A DNA stretch of 64,000 bases from Novosphingobium sp. PP1Y. GTDB lineage: Bacteria > Pseudomonadota > Alphaproteobacteria > Sphingomonadales > Sphingomonadaceae. This document shows positions 42,871 through 52,492 of the stretch, piece after piece (within the stretch, counting starts at the first letter, position 1; each line of letters opens with the position of its first letter). The stretch covers positions 527,001 to 591,000 of the forward strand of contig NC_015580.1 in assembly GCF_000253255.1 (NCBI RefSeq), read 5' to 3'. Below the pieces are notes generated by a model, which was given only the letters and a program-made list of their open reading frames with translations, was not told where the DNA came from and ran no database searches. A program made the position numbers and the translations under genes.

Positions 42871-44628
42871 ATGAACACTGCAACTCGTGAGAACCAGACC
42901 CTGTACGCCGCTTTCGCGGGCCACCTCAATGCTGCGCTGGATGCGCTGGAAGCGGCGGGGACGCTGCCGGGCGGGCTGAAGCGAGGTGCGATCACGGTCG
43001 AGCCGCCGCGCGATCCCTCGCACGGCGATCTTGCGACCAATGCGGCGATGGTGCTGGCCAAGCCCGCTGGCATGAAGCCGCGCGACCTGGCCGAGGCGCT
43101 GGTCTCCGAGCTGGCGAAGCTCGATGCCGTGACTTCGGCGGAAATCGCCGGGCCGGGCTTCATCAACCTGCGCCTCGCGCCTGCGACCTGGATTGCGGAG
43201 CTGCGCGCGATTGCCGATCTGGGCGCGGATTACGGCCGTTCGGCCATGGGCGGCGGGTCGACCGTCAACGTCGAGTACGTTTCGGCCAACCCCACCGGGC
43301 CGATGCACATGGGCCACTGCCGCGGCGCGGTCGTCGGCGATGCGCTGGCGACCCTGCTCGAGTTTGCCGGGCACAAGGTGGTCAAGGAATACTACGTCAA
43401 CGACGCCGGCGCGCAGGTGCAGGTACTCGCCCGCTCGGTCCACATCCGCTACCGCGAAGCGCTGGGCGAGGACGTGGGCGCGATCCCCGAAGGCCTCTAC
43501 CCGGGCGACTATCTCGTCCCGGTCGGCAAGGCGCTCGCCGAGGAATTCGGCGACAAATACGCTCATGCGCCCGAATCGGAATGGCTCACGCTGTTCCGCG
43601 AAAAGGCGGTCGCCGCGATGCTGGTGATGATCAAGGACGACCTCGCACTGCTCGGCATCGAGCACGAGGTGTTCTCGTCCGAAGCAGAGCTGCAGGCCTC
43701 GGGCAAGCCCGACGAGGCGGAAGCTTGGCTGCGTTCCAAGGGGCTCGTCTACGACGGCGTGCTCGAAGCGCCCAAGGGCAAGACGCCCGAGGACTGGGAG
43801 CCGGTCGAGCTGCCGCTGTTCAAGTCGACCCGGTTCGGCGACGATCAGGATCGCCCGATCAGGAAGTCGGACGGCACCTGGACCTATTTCGGCGCCGACC
43901 TCGCCTATCACTACCAGAAGGCCCAGGAAGCCGACGCGCTCGTCGATATCTGGGGTGCCGACCATGCCGGCACGGTCAAGCGGATCAAGGCCGCGGTTGC
44001 CGCGATGACCGGCGCGGACGGGGAGCCGACCCCATTCGAGATCAAGCTGGTGCAGATGGTCCAGCTGCTGCGCGACGGCGAGCCGGTGAAGATGTCCAAG
44101 CGCGCAGGCACGTTCGTCACGCTGGCCGACGTCGTGCGCGAAGTGGGCAAGGACGTGGTGCGTTTCACCATGCTGACCCGCAAGCCCGAAGCGCAGATGG
44201 ACTTCGATTTCGCCAAGGTCGTCGAAGCCTCGAAGGACAACCCGGTATTCTACGTCCAGTACGCCCATGCCCGCGTCCATTCGACGTTGCGCAAGGCCGC
44301 GGCCGAAGGGCTGACGCCTGCGGCCGACCACCTCGAGCTGCTGGGTGAGGAGGAACTGGAGCTGGTCAAGCTGGCCGCGCAGTTCCCGCGCATCGTCGAG
44401 GCGGCGGCAGCCGCGCGCGAGCCGCACCGTATCGCCTTCTTCCTTGGCGACCTTGCCGCCGCGTTCCACGGATACTGGAATCTCGGCAATGATCGCGTCG
44501 AGAAGCGGTTTATTAACTTACTCGATGTTAACCTTACTGCTGCGAGGCTTTTCCTGGCTGTGCAGATCGGGCAACTTGTCCGTAACGGCCTGGCATTGCT
44601 CGGCGTAGAGGCTGTAGAGGAAATGTAA
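42871..44628 (+). CDS. argS: Arginyl-tRNA synthetase
   Basis: A 585-residue class I synthetase. The HIGH motif appears as HMGH in NPTGPMHMGHCRG, the KMSK equivalent is VKMSKRAG, and the DALR anticodon-binding domain fills the last ~130 residues. An N-terminal Arg_tRNA_synt_N domain precedes the catalytic core. It begins a long plus-strand housekeeping cluster; the SPOR gene starts two bases after its stop. Confidence 0.96.
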   Translation: MNTATRENQTLYAAFAGHLNAALDALEAAGTLPGGLKRGAITVEPPRDPSHGDLATNAAMVLAKPAGMKPRDLAEALVSELAKLDAVTSAEIAGPGFINLRLAPATWIAELRAIADLGADYGRSAMGGGSTVNVEYVSANPTGPMHMGHCRGAVVGDALATLLEFAGHKVVKEYYVNDAGAQVQVLARSVHIRYREALGEDVGAIPEGLYPGDYLVPVGKALAEEFGDKYAHAPESEWLTLFREKAVAAMLVMIKDDLALLGIEHEVFSSEAELQASGKPDEAEAWLRSKGLVYDGVLEAPKGKTPEDWEPVELPLFKSTRFGDDQDRPIRKSDGTWTYFGADLAYHYQKAQEADALVDIWGADHAGTVKRIKAAVAAMTGADGEPTPFEIKLVQMVQLLRDGEPVKMSKRAGTFVTLADVVREVGKDVVRFTMLTRKPEAQMDFDFAKVVEASKDNPVFYVQYAHARVHSTLRKAAAEGLTPAADHLELLGEEELELVKLAAQFPRIVEAAAAAREPHRIAFFLGDLAAAFHGYWNLGNDRVEKRFINLLDVNLTAARLFLAVQIGQLVRNGLALLGVEAVEEM

Positions 44629-44630
44629 GG

Positions 44631-45437
44631 ATGGCATTCTCGGACACGGGTCAGGGGGACCGGAGCGGAGATCCGCAGGGTCCGAAGGTCGACGGTGACG
44701 ACGGCGAATTCGATGGCGCCGGTTTCGCAGGCGTCGCGCCGGAAGGCCAGCCTTCGTTCGAGGAGCCGCCGCAGCTCGAGCTGGGTGACGAGGACGTGCG
44801 CCTGCCCTGGCTCGAGGGCGATGACGACGAATTCGAGGACGAGCGCGGCTCGGGCATGAGCCAGGGCCTGTTGCTGGGCATCTTCGGCCTGCTTGCCATC
44901 GCGGTGATCGTCGGGATCGTCTTCTGGGCGATGAAGGGATCTTCCGACAAGCCGCTCGTCGCCGATGGCGGGGTCATCGCCGCGCCCAAGGAGCCCTACA
45001 AGACCAAGCCCGAAAACCCGGGCGGCGAAGTCGTGGCGGGGACCGGCGACACCAGCTTCGCGGTAGCCGAGGGCCAATCCCGCCAGCCGCAGATCGGCGA
45101 GCAGGAGGAAGTGCCCGGGCCCGGTTTCGAATCGGTCGACAAGCCTGCCGACAAGCCCGCCGAGAAGGCTTCGGCTCCGGCCAAGGCGCCTGCACCGGTT
45201 TCCGGCGTCGGCGTGCAGGTCGGCGCCTATACTTCGAAGCAGGCGGCCGAAACCGGCTGGAATACGCTCAAGACCCAGTATCCCGAGCTTTCGGGCGTGA
45301 ACCATCGCGTGCTCGAAGGGCAGGCGGACATCGGTACTGTCTATCGCCTCCAGGCGGTGCCGGGCGATCTCGCTGCCGCAAAGGCGCTGTGCAATGGCAT
45401 GAAGGACGCCGGGCTGAGCTGCCAGGTCAAGAACTGA
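44631..45437 (+). CDS. SPOR domain-containing membrane protein
   Basis: A 268-residue bitopic protein: an acidic cytoplasmic N-terminus (~80 residues), a membrane helix at about 81-101 (GLLLGIFGLLAIAVIVGIVF), a Pro/Ala/Lys-rich periplasmic linker, and a C-terminal SPOR domain (GVQVGAYTSKQAAETGW to the end). SPOR domains bind denuded peptidoglycan at division sites. The next gene, nagZ, also handles peptidoglycan. Confidence 0.9.
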   Translation: MAFSDTGQGDRSGDPQGPKVDGDDGEFDGAGFAGVAPEGQPSFEEPPQLELGDEDVRLPWLEGDDDEFEDERGSGMSQGLLLGIFGLLAIAVIVGIVFWAMKGSSDKPLVADGGVIAAPKEPYKTKPENPGGEVVAGTGDTSFAVAEGQSRQPQIGEQEEVPGPGFESVDKPADKPAEKASAPAKAPAPVSGVGVQVGAYTSKQAAETGWNTLKTQYPELSGVNHRVLEGQADIGTVYRLQAVPGDLAAAKALCNGMKDAGLSCQVKN

Positions 45438-45533
45438 ACGCGGCCGGGCGGGCTCGGCCCGCCCTGGCGCATTTCCACACCTGAAGGACGCCGCTTCCTT
45501 GCGAAGAGCGCGGATTTCTGCGACGAATTCGCC

Positions 45534-46547
45534 ATGGTTCCTGCAATTTTCGGCCTTTCCGGACTCACTCTCGGTCAGGACGAGCGCGCGTTCTTCAAGG
45601 ATGCCGATCCCGCCGGGTACATCCTGTTCGGGCGCAACGTCGAAAGCCGCGAGCAGATGCGCGCCCTTACCGACGAACTGCGCGCGATCCATGGCCGCGA
45701 CAACCTGTTCATCTGCATCGACCAGGAAGGCGGCCGCGTTGCTCGGATGAAGCCGCCGGTCTGGCCGGTCTATCCGCCCGGGGAAGCCTTCGACCGGCTC
45801 TATGACATCGCCCCGGCCACCGCGATCGAGGCGGCGCGGGCCAACGCCGAGGCGCTCGGGCTGGACCTTGCCGAAGTCGGCATCACGGTCGATTGCCATC
45901 CCTCGCTCGACGTGCGCCAGACCGGCGCGCACGACGTTATCGGCGATCGCGCACTCGGCACCGATCCGATGCGCGTTGCCGCACTGGGCCGGGCGATCCT
46001 TGCCGGGCTGGCACGGGCCGGTGTCGCCGGGTGCATCAAGCACATTCCCGGGCACGGCCGGGCGATGGCCGACAGCCACAAGGAGCTGCCGAGGGTCGAG
46101 GCGAGCGCAGAAGACCTCGAAACGGACCTGCAGCCTTTTCGCGCGCTGTCTGATTCGCCGATCGGGATGACCGCCCATGTCCTTTACACCGCGTGGGACA
46201 AGGAGAATCCGGGCACGCTTTCGCCGGTCGTGGTGCGGGAGGTGATCCGCAAGAACGTCGGCTTTGCAGGGCTGCTGCTGACCGACGACCTCGACATGCA
46301 GGCGCTTTCCGGCACAGTGCCGGAACGCGCCGAGCGCGCTATCGCCGCGGGCTGCGATATCGCGCTCAATTGCTGGGCGAAGATGGACGACATGGTCGGC
46401 ATCGCCGAGCGTCTGCCAAGCATGAGCGAGGAGACCGCGCTCCGCCTGAAGCGGGCGCTGACCGCCGTCGGTGACAGCGGAACCGCGGGAGACCACGCGG
46501 AGCTGATCGCCCGGCGCGATGCGCTGCTGGCGCAGGTGGCGGCCTGA
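45534..46547 (+). CDS. nagZ: Beta-N-acetylhexosaminidase NagZ
   Basis: A 337-residue GH3 enzyme that removes GlcNAc from anhydro-muropeptides in peptidoglycan recycling. Signatures: YILFGRNVES, CIDQEGGRVARMK, the NagZ catalytic loop KHIPGHGRAMADSHKELPRV, and the nucleophile Asp in LLTDDLDMQAL. No signal peptide, so cytoplasmic as expected. A 96-base gap separates it from the SPOR gene; scpA follows after three bases. Confidence 0.94.
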   Translation: MVPAIFGLSGLTLGQDERAFFKDADPAGYILFGRNVESREQMRALTDELRAIHGRDNLFICIDQEGGRVARMKPPVWPVYPPGEAFDRLYDIAPATAIEAARANAEALGLDLAEVGITVDCHPSLDVRQTGAHDVIGDRALGTDPMRVAALGRAILAGLARAGVAGCIKHIPGHGRAMADSHKELPRVEASAEDLETDLQPFRALSDSPIGMTAHVLYTAWDKENPGTLSPVVVREVIRKNVGFAGLLLTDDLDMQALSGTVPERAERAIAAGCDIALNCWAKMDDMVGIAERLPSMSEETALRLKRALTAVGDSGTAGDHAELIARRDALLAQVAA

Positions 46548-46550
46548 GCC

Positions 46551-47366
46551 ATGGACCTGCCGCCGGAATCCGGTCTTTCCTTCGAAGCGGCGGACCAGGA
46601 ATGGGACGGCGTGGCAGCGGCCGAGGCGCACAAGGAAGCGCTCTACCTCGAGATCGAAGGCTGGGAAGGCCCGCTCGACCTCCTGCTTGACCTTGCCCGT
46701 CGGCAGAAGGTCGACCTGCGGCGCATCTCGATCCTCGAACTGGTCGACCAGTACCTGACCTATATCGAGCAGGCCGAAGCGCTGCGGCTGGAACTGGCGG
46801 CGGACTATCTGGTGATGGCGGCCTGGCTCGCCTACCTCAAGTCGGCGCTGCTGCTGCCCAAGGACGAACAGGCCGATCCCAGCCCGGAGGAACTGGCACT
46901 GCGCCTGCAGCTGCGCCTGCAGCGGCTGGGCGCGATGCGCGAGGCGGCAGCGCGCCTCATGGGCCGCGACAGGCTGGGCCGCGACGTCTTCCCGCGCGGC
47001 GCACCCGAAGGCTTGCGGGTGGCCCGTCGCAATGCCTGGCAATGCACCTGGTTCGACCTCGTGCGCGCCTATGGCGACATCAAGATCCGCAGCGAGCCGG
47101 TGGTCCACATGGTGCGCGAGCGCATGGTGATGACCCTCGAAAGTGCGATTACCCGCGTCTCCTCGATGCTGGGCGTTTCGCTCGACTGGATGGAACTGCG
47201 TGAATTCCTGCCGCCTGCGCACGATTCGTGGGCCAATCCGCAGCTGCGCAAGTCGGCGCTGGCATCCAGCTTCGTCGCTGCACTGGAACTGGCGCGCACC
47301 GGCAAGGCGGAGATCGCGCAGGACGAAACATTCGGGCCGCTAAGGCTGAAGGCGGTGAAGCCATGA
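46551..47366 (+). CDS. scpA: Segregation and condensation protein A
   Basis: A 271-residue kleisin that bridges the SMC heads. The N-terminal signature is YLEIEGWEGPLDLLLDLARRQ followed by KVDLRRISILELVDQYLTYI and LVMAAWLAYLKSALLLP. Its partner scpB overlaps its stop and smc is at 9.8-13.2 kb. Confidence 0.94.
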   Translation: MDLPPESGLSFEAADQEWDGVAAAEAHKEALYLEIEGWEGPLDLLLDLARRQKVDLRRISILELVDQYLTYIEQAEALRLELAADYLVMAAWLAYLKSALLLPKDEQADPSPEELALRLQLRLQRLGAMREAAARLMGRDRLGRDVFPRGAPEGLRVARRNAWQCTWFDLVRAYGDIKIRSEPVVHMVRERMVMTLESAITRVSSMLGVSLDWMELREFLPPAHDSWANPQLRKSALASSFVAALELARTGKAEIAQDETFGPLRLKAVKP

Positions 47367-48055
47367 ATGAAGACGCAATGACCGAAGAGAGCTTTGCAGA
47401 GGCCGGGGCGGACGGGGCGACGGGACCCGACGATCTGGTCCGCGCGGTCGAGGCAGCGCTGTTCGCTTCCGAAGAGCCGATGACCGTCGAAGCGCTTTCC
47501 GCGCACCTGGGGCAGGCCGACATCCGTCCGGCGCTGGCCGAACTGCAGAGCCATTACGAGGGGCGCGGCATTCATCTGGTGGAGCGCGGCAAGCGCTGGC
47601 ATTTCGAAACCGCGCCTGACCTCGCTCATCTCCTGCGCCGCGAAAAGGAAGAACTGCGGCGCTTGTCGCGCGCGGCGACCGAGGTGCTGGCGATCGTCGC
47701 ATACCACGAGCCGGTCAGCCGCGCCGAAATCGAATCGATTCGCGGGGTGCAGACGGCCAAGGGCACATTGGACGTGCTGATGGAGGCGGGCTGGGTACGC
47801 GTGGCCGGGCGCCGCGAAGTGCCGGGCCGGCCGGTGATCTACGCCACCACGCCCGAGTTCCTCGCGCATTTCGGGTTGCGTTCGCTCAAGGAGCTGCCGG
47901 GGATTGACGAGCTGCGCGCCGCAGGGCTGCTCGATCCTGTGGATGACGACATGATCGAGGCGGCGCTTTCCGGTCCCGTTTCACAGGAGCGCGATGCGCT
48001 GGAAGAGGCGGATGACCGGGACGGACATGGCGATGATGACGACGACGTGACCTGA
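47363..48055 (+). CDS. scpB: Segregation and condensation protein B
   Basis: A 230-residue winged-helix protein that dimerises on ScpA. DLVRAVEAALFASEEPMTVE, LSRAATEVLAIVAYHEPVSR and IESIRGVQTAKGTLDVLME are the family blocks. The ATG at 47363 overlaps the scpA stop (ATGA). The acidic Asp/Glu-rich tail is likely disordered. Confidence 0.94.
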   Translation: MNEDAMTEESFAEAGADGATGPDDLVRAVEAALFASEEPMTVEALSAHLGQADIRPALAELQSHYEGRGIHLVERGKRWHFETAPDLAHLLRREKEELRRLSRAATEVLAIVAYHEPVSRAEIESIRGVQTAKGTLDVLMEAGWVRVAGRREVPGRPVIYATTPEFLAHFGLRSLKELPGIDELRAAGLLDPVDDDMIEAALSGPVSQERDALEEADDRDGHGDDDDDVT

Positions 48056-48152
48056 CCGGGTCAAATTCATGACAGGGTGGCAAGTTCCCCCGAAAATCCC
48101 TAGATGAGCCTCGTGGCGACCGGAATCGGTCGCACGGTTTGGAGTTGAAGTT

Positions 48153-48392
48153 ATGGGTAGCTTTTCGATCTGGCACTGGCTTGTCGTGCTCGTGATCGTA
48201 CTGGTTCTGTTTGGCCGCGGTCGGGTTTCCGAAATCATGGGAGACTTCGGCAAGGGCATCAAGAGCTTCAAGGAAGGCATGAACGACGAGAAGTCGGAAG
48301 ATTCCTCCACCCCGCCGGCTCAGATTTCGTCGAAGCCCGCTGATCCCTCGGCCACGCCGAGCGCCAGCGAGAACAAGACCGAGCAGTCGTAA
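48153..48392 (+). CDS. tatA: Sec-independent translocase component TatA
   Basis: A 79-residue protein with one N-terminal membrane helix (IWHWLVVLVIVLVLFGRGRV), the FGRG hinge and an amphipathic helix (GDFGKGIKSFKEGM), then a disordered tail. TatA oligomers form the pore that exports folded twin-arginine proteins, such as the serine hydrolase at 16.6 kb. It is followed by tatB and tatC in one operon. Confidence 0.95.
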   Translation: MGSFSIWHWLVVLVIVLVLFGRGRVSEIMGDFGKGIKSFKEGMNDEKSEDSSTPPAQISSKPADPSATPSASENKTEQS

Positions 48393-48417
48393 GCCAGCGC
48401 AGAAAGCGACTTAAGCG

Positions 48418-48867
48418 ATGTTCGACATCGGCGCATCAGAACTGCTGATGGTAATCATCGTGGCGGTCGTCGTCATCGGCCCCAAGGACATGCCGATGGC
48501 GATGCGCACGGCTGGCCGCTGGATCGGCAAGATGCGGAAGATCTCCGGCCACTTCCGCGCCGGGATCGACGCCATGGTGCGCGAGGCCGAGCTGGAGGAA
48601 ATGGAAAAGCAGTGGCGCGCGCAGAACGAGGCGATCATGAAGTCGACGCCGCAGCTGCCCAGTGCCGAAGAGATGCAGGCCCCGATCGCCTCGCGTCAGG
48701 GTGATGCGGGTTCCGCTGGCGAAGCGAAGTCGCCTGAAGCTGCTGCAACCGATACCCCTGCGCCGCTGAGCGGCGAACAGTCCGCTGCTCAAGATGAAGC
48801 CCCGCGAGATGCGAAAGAACAGCAAAGCCGGCAGGCCGAACTGAATCTCCCGCCGCCGCCGCCCTGA
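48418..48867 (+). CDS. tatB: Sec-independent translocase component TatB
   Basis: A 149-residue protein starting MFDIGASELLMVIIVAVVVI with the TatB-type VIGPKDMP hinge, then an amphipathic helix and a Pro/Ala/Glu-rich tail. TatB forms the signal-peptide receptor with TatC, whose gene starts 11 bases later. Confidence 0.95.
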   Translation: MFDIGASELLMVIIVAVVVIGPKDMPMAMRTAGRWIGKMRKISGHFRAGIDAMVREAELEEMEKQWRAQNEAIMKSTPQLPSAEEMQAPIASRQGDAGSAGEAKSPEAAATDTPAPLSGEQSAAQDEAPRDAKEQQSRQAELNLPPPPP

Positions 48868-48878
48868 TCGAACGCTCC

Positions 48879-49700
48879 ATGGCTTTCAAGATTTCCGATA
48901 TCGACGACACGCAGGCGCCGCTGCTCGATCACCTGATCGAACTGCGCAGCCGACTGATGCGCGCCTTCGCCGCCTTCGCGGTCGCCTTCGGCGTGTGCTT
49001 CTATTTCTCGAACGACATCTTCAGCTTCCTCGTTCGTCCGCTGACCGAGGCCTTCCCGGCAGGGCAGGGCAGGCTGATCTACACCAAGCTCTACGAAGCC
49101 TTCTTTGTCGAAGTGAAGATCGCGATCTTCGCGGCCTTTTTCGTGAGCTTCCCGGTAATTGCCAACCAGCTCTGGGCCTTCGTCGCACCGGGCCTCTACG
49201 CCAAGGAAAAGAAGGCTTTCCTGCCGTTCCTGATCGCGACCCCGGTGCTGTTCACGATGGGCGCGGCGATGGCGTATTACGTCGTCATGCCCACCGCCTT
49301 CCACTTCTTCCTGGGTTTCCAGGGGGACAAGGGCGGCCTCAAGCTGGAGGCGCTGCCGGGCACGGGAGACTATCTTGCGCTCGTCATGCAGTTCATCCTC
49401 GCTTTCGGGATCAGCTTCCTGATGCCGGTACTGCTGATGCTGCTCAACCGCGCCGGTATCATCACCCGCGCCCAGACCGCCGCCGCGCGCCGCTACGCCA
49501 TCGTCGGCATCTTCATCGTCGCCGCCGTGGCCACGCCGCCCGACGTTATCTCGCAGCTCCTGCTGGCCATACCGCTGCTGCTTCTGTTCGAAGGCACGCT
49601 GATCGTGATGTGGTTCACCGAAAAGCGCGATGCGCGCGAAAAGGCCAAGACCGACACAGCGGAACCCGCGGGTGAGCCCGAGGCTCCTGCCAGCAACTGA
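48879..49700 (+). CDS. tatC: Sec-independent translocase component TatC
   Basis: A 273-residue protein with six membrane helices. The N-terminus APLLDHLIELRSRLMRAF and the segment FVAPGLYAKEKKAFLPF are the conserved twin-arginine recognition regions. It ends the argS-to-tatC cluster and converges with the amidohydrolase gene. Confidence 0.96.
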   Translation: MAFKISDIDDTQAPLLDHLIELRSRLMRAFAAFAVAFGVCFYFSNDIFSFLVRPLTEAFPAGQGRLIYTKLYEAFFVEVKIAIFAAFFVSFPVIANQLWAFVAPGLYAKEKKAFLPFLIATPVLFTMGAAMAYYVVMPTAFHFFLGFQGDKGGLKLEALPGTGDYLALVMQFILAFGISFLMPVLLMLLNRAGIITRAQTAAARRYAIVGIFIVAAVATPPDVISQLLLAIPLLLLFEGTLIVMWFTEKRDAREKAKTDTAEPAGEPEAPASN

Positions 49701-49793
49701 GCTTCACTCGGGCCTTGGCTATGTCCGCTTACCCCGGGCCTGTCGCGAGGCGGGCGCACGAAAGCGCCGCGTGAGTGCCGCCCGATCCTCGGT

Positions 49794-51500
49794 TCAGCGG
49801 CCCTCGATCGGAGAGACGTCGCCTTCGGCCTTAGTCGGCAGCACCCGATCCTTGGCATTGGACCAGGCGAGCTTGCCGCCGATCCACGTCTCGAGAACCC
49901 TGATCTGGCGCAGTTGCTCGGGAGTCGCTTCCATCGGATCGGTATCGACGAAGAGGAAGTCCGCGTCATAACCCTTGGCGATGCGGCCAAGGCGGTCCTC
50001 GGCGAACATCGCGTAGGCCGCGCCGGTCGTATAGGCGTTGATGGCCGCCTCGCGCGAGAGGATCTCCTGCGGCTGCCAGCCACCTGTCGGCTGACCGTCC
50101 GCGCCCTGGCGCGTCACGGCGACGGCGATCCCTTCGAAGGGGTGGGCCGGTTCGACAGGGGTGTCCGATCCGAAGGCCAGCGGCGCGCCGGTGGCGGCGA
50201 TCGACTTCCACGCATAGGCGCCGGACAGCCGGCTCGGGCCCAGTCGCGCTTCGGCCATTGTCCGGTCCGAGGCTTCGTGCTGCGGCTGCATCGAGGCGAC
50301 GATGCCGTGTTCGCCGAAGCGCGCGATATCCGCGGGATCGACGATCTGGGCATGTTCGATGCGCCAGCGGCGGTCGCCCTTGTAGGTCTGTGACAATTCG
50401 TCGATGGAATTGAGGACCGCCGCATTGGCGGCATCGCCGATGGCGTGGACGGCAACCTGGAAGTTGTCTATCGCCGCCCGGCTCATGAGGTTGCCCAGCT
50501 GGGTTTCGCTGATCTGGGGCAGGCCCTTCGTTTCGGGCGCGTCGGCATAAGGCGCCTTTAGCCACGCCCCGCGCGATCCGAGCGCGCCGTCGAGGTAGAG
50601 CTTCACCCCGTTCATCTTCAGCCGGTCGCCATAGAGCCACGGTGTCGGGCGGGGGCCGCCGATCAGCGTCATGTTGTCGATGCCTGCGGCATAGGCGACG
50701 ATGCGGATGCGCAAGTGGCCGAGGTCGGCGGCGCGGCGATAGGCCTGCCAGTCCTCGATCGTCGTGCCCATGTCGGCAATTGCGGTCACGCCCGAGGCGA
50801 GCAGCGCCAGTTGCGCTTCACCCAACGCGGTATCGCGGTCTTCGGGGCGGGGACGCGGTACCCTGGCCTCAACCAGTGCGGTGGCGGCATCGACCAGCAC
50901 GCCGGCAGGGGCCTTGCTGCCCACCTTGCGCAGGATCTGGCCGCCAGCCGGATCGGTGGTGGCGCCGGTGATACCGGCAGAAGCCAGCGCGGCGCTGTTG
51001 GCCCAGCCGGCATGGCCGTCGACGCGGGTAAGCCACGCGGGCTTACCGCCGGTCACGCTGTCGAGCTCGGCCGCGGTCGGCATCCGGTCGATGCCCCAGT
51101 TGGCCTGGTTCCAGCCACTGCCGAGGATCCAGGGCGTTTCGGGATGGGCGGCGGCCCATGCCGCGATCCGGGACAGCGCCTCGTCCAGCGATTTCGTCGC
51201 GGAGAGGTCGAGCGTCATCTTCGCAAAGCCGGTCTCCATGACGTGGCCATGGGCATCGATCATGCCGGGCACGACCACGCGGTGCTTGCCGTCGACCTGA
51301 TACTGGACTTTCCTGGGGCGCTTGTCGCCGTGGCGGTAGACCTCGATCACGCGGCCGTCTTCGCCGATCAGGAAGCCCTCGAAGCGTTCTATCCCGCCCT
51401 TGCCGTCCGGCGTCAGGCCCTCGACATTGTCGACAAGCACGTCCGCATGGGCGGGCGTGACGATCAGCAGCGCGAGCGCTGCCGCGGCGAGATGCTTCAC
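49794..51500 (-). CDS. Exported amidohydrolase (YtcJ-like, amidohydrolase family 3)
   Basis: A 568-residue metal-dependent hydrolase. A short signal peptide (VKHLAAAALALLIVTPAHA) predicts periplasmic location. VVPGMIDAHGHVMETG carries the first metal-binding His residues, RVDGHAGWANSAAL and QVAVHAIGDAANAAVL further ligands, and GSDTPVEPAHPFEG the late Asp. The substrate is unknown; relatives act on amide or N-acyl compounds. The start is a GTG at 51500 overlapping the stop of the upstream dehydrogenase (GTGA), so the apparent longer frame is not a fusion. Confidence 0.88.
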   Translation of the reverse strand: MKHLAAAALALLIVTPAHADVLVDNVEGLTPDGKGGIERFEGFLIGEDGRVIEVYRHGDKRPRKVQYQVDGKHRVVVPGMIDAHGHVMETGFAKMTLDLSATKSLDEALSRIAAWAAAHPETPWILGSGWNQANWGIDRMPTAAELDSVTGGKPAWLTRVDGHAGWANSAALASAGITGATTDPAGGQILRKVGSKAPAGVLVDAATALVEARVPRPRPEDRDTALGEAQLALLASGVTAIADMGTTIEDWQAYRRAADLGHLRIRIVAYAAGIDNMTLIGGPRPTPWLYGDRLKMNGVKLYLDGALGSRGAWLKAPYADAPETKGLPQISETQLGNLMSRAAIDNFQVAVHAIGDAANAAVLNSIDELSQTYKGDRRWRIEHAQIVDPADIARFGEHGIVASMQPQHEASDRTMAEARLGPSRLSGAYAWKSIAATGAPLAFGSDTPVEPAHPFEGIAVAVTRQGADGQPTGGWQPQEILSREAAINAYTTGAAYAMFAEDRLGRIAKGYDADFLFVDTDPMEATPEQLRQIRVLETWIGGKLAWSNAKDRVLPTKAEGDVSPIEGR

Positions 51501-52393
51501 TTGCGGCCTTTCCTCGGCAGTCGCTTGATGATCGCGCTGGTGTCGAGGCGGCCGCCGCCCATGGCCTGGATCTCGGCGAAGAACTGGTCGATGAGCGCGG
51601 CCACCGGCAGCGAGACGCCAAGGCCACGCCCTTCGTCGAGGCTGAGGCCGAGATCCTTGCGCATCCAGTCGATCGCGAAGCCGAAGTCGAAGCGGTCCTC
51701 GTCCATCGACTGCCAGCGGTTGTCCATCTGCCACGACTGCGCGGCGCCGCCGGAAATCGCCTCGTAGACCTTGTCCATGTCGAGGTGCGAGGCCTGCGCG
51801 AAGCGCACCGCCTCGGCCAGCGCGGCGACATTGCCCGCGATGCAGATCTGGTTGGCCATCTTGGCGATCTGGCCCGAGCCGGCCTTGCCGACGTGGACGA
51901 TGCGCTGCGAATAGGCTTCCATCACCGGACGCGCGGCTTCCACCGCTTCGTTGCGTCCGCCGCACATCAATGTGAGCGTGCCTTTTTCCGCGCCGATCTG
52001 CGAACCGGTCATCGGCGCGTCGATGCAATGGACCTGCAGGTCGCGCGCCTCCACCGAGATCTGGCGGGCGATGCGCGCCGATACCGTCGTGTGGTCGATG
52101 AAGACGCCGCCCTTCTTGAGCATCTTGAAGACGCCGTTGGGGCCGAGCACGACTTCGGCGAGGTCGTCGTCGTTGCCCACGCATGTGATCACCACGTCGG
52201 CGTCCTGCGCCGCGTGCGCCGGGTTCGCGGCGATGCGATGGGCGAGTCCGGGATTGTCCTCCACCCATTTCTGCGCGCGTTCGGGCGAACGGTTGTAGAT
52301 GGTGAGCTCATGGCCCGCCTTGGCGATGTGCCGCGCGATAGCGCCGCCCATCACGCCGAGGCCGAGGAAGGAAACCTTGCGTCGTTCGGTCAT
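51497..52393 (-). CDS. NAD(P)-dependent beta-hydroxyacid dehydrogenase (HIBADH family)
   Basis: A 298-residue protein of the same family as the one in the sugar-acid island: GLGVMGGAIARHIAKAG binds the cofactor, CIDAPMTGSQIGAEKGTLT is the substrate loop, and the catalytic Lys is in GSGQIAKMANQICIAG. It is translationally coupled to the amidohydrolase gene downstream, suggesting one short pathway. 3-Hydroxyisobutyrate dehydrogenase is the default annotation, unproven. Confidence 0.87.
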   Translation of the reverse strand: MTERRKVSFLGLGVMGGAIARHIAKAGHELTIYNRSPERAQKWVEDNPGLAHRIAANPAHAAQDADVVITCVGNDDDLAEVVLGPNGVFKMLKKGGVFIDHTTVSARIARQISVEARDLQVHCIDAPMTGSQIGAEKGTLTLMCGGRNEAVEAARPVMEAYSQRIVHVGKAGSGQIAKMANQICIAGNVAALAEAVRFAQASHLDMDKVYEAISGGAAQSWQMDNRWQSMDEDRFDFGFAIDWMRKDLGLSLDEGRGLGVSLPVAALIDQFFAEIQAMGGGRLDTSAIIKRLPRKGRK

Positions 52394-52492
52394 GGGGATG
52401 TCTTCTAGCGAGGGTCTGTGACGCTATCAATCTAAGCCGGGCCTAAGCCCACGCTTTCAATTTGCCCCGGTTTCCTTTACCCGCGCCACCCT

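Noticed and set aside
44250..47222. A 990-codon open frame on the minus strand
   Set aside because: It runs antisense to argS, the SPOR gene, nagZ and scpA, all of which have clear family motifs.
49794..52268. An 824-residue apparent fusion protein upstream-extended from the amidohydrolase
   Set aside because: The first 256 codons overlap the beta-hydroxyacid dehydrogenase in another frame. A GTG at 51500 with a normal signal peptide is the real start.
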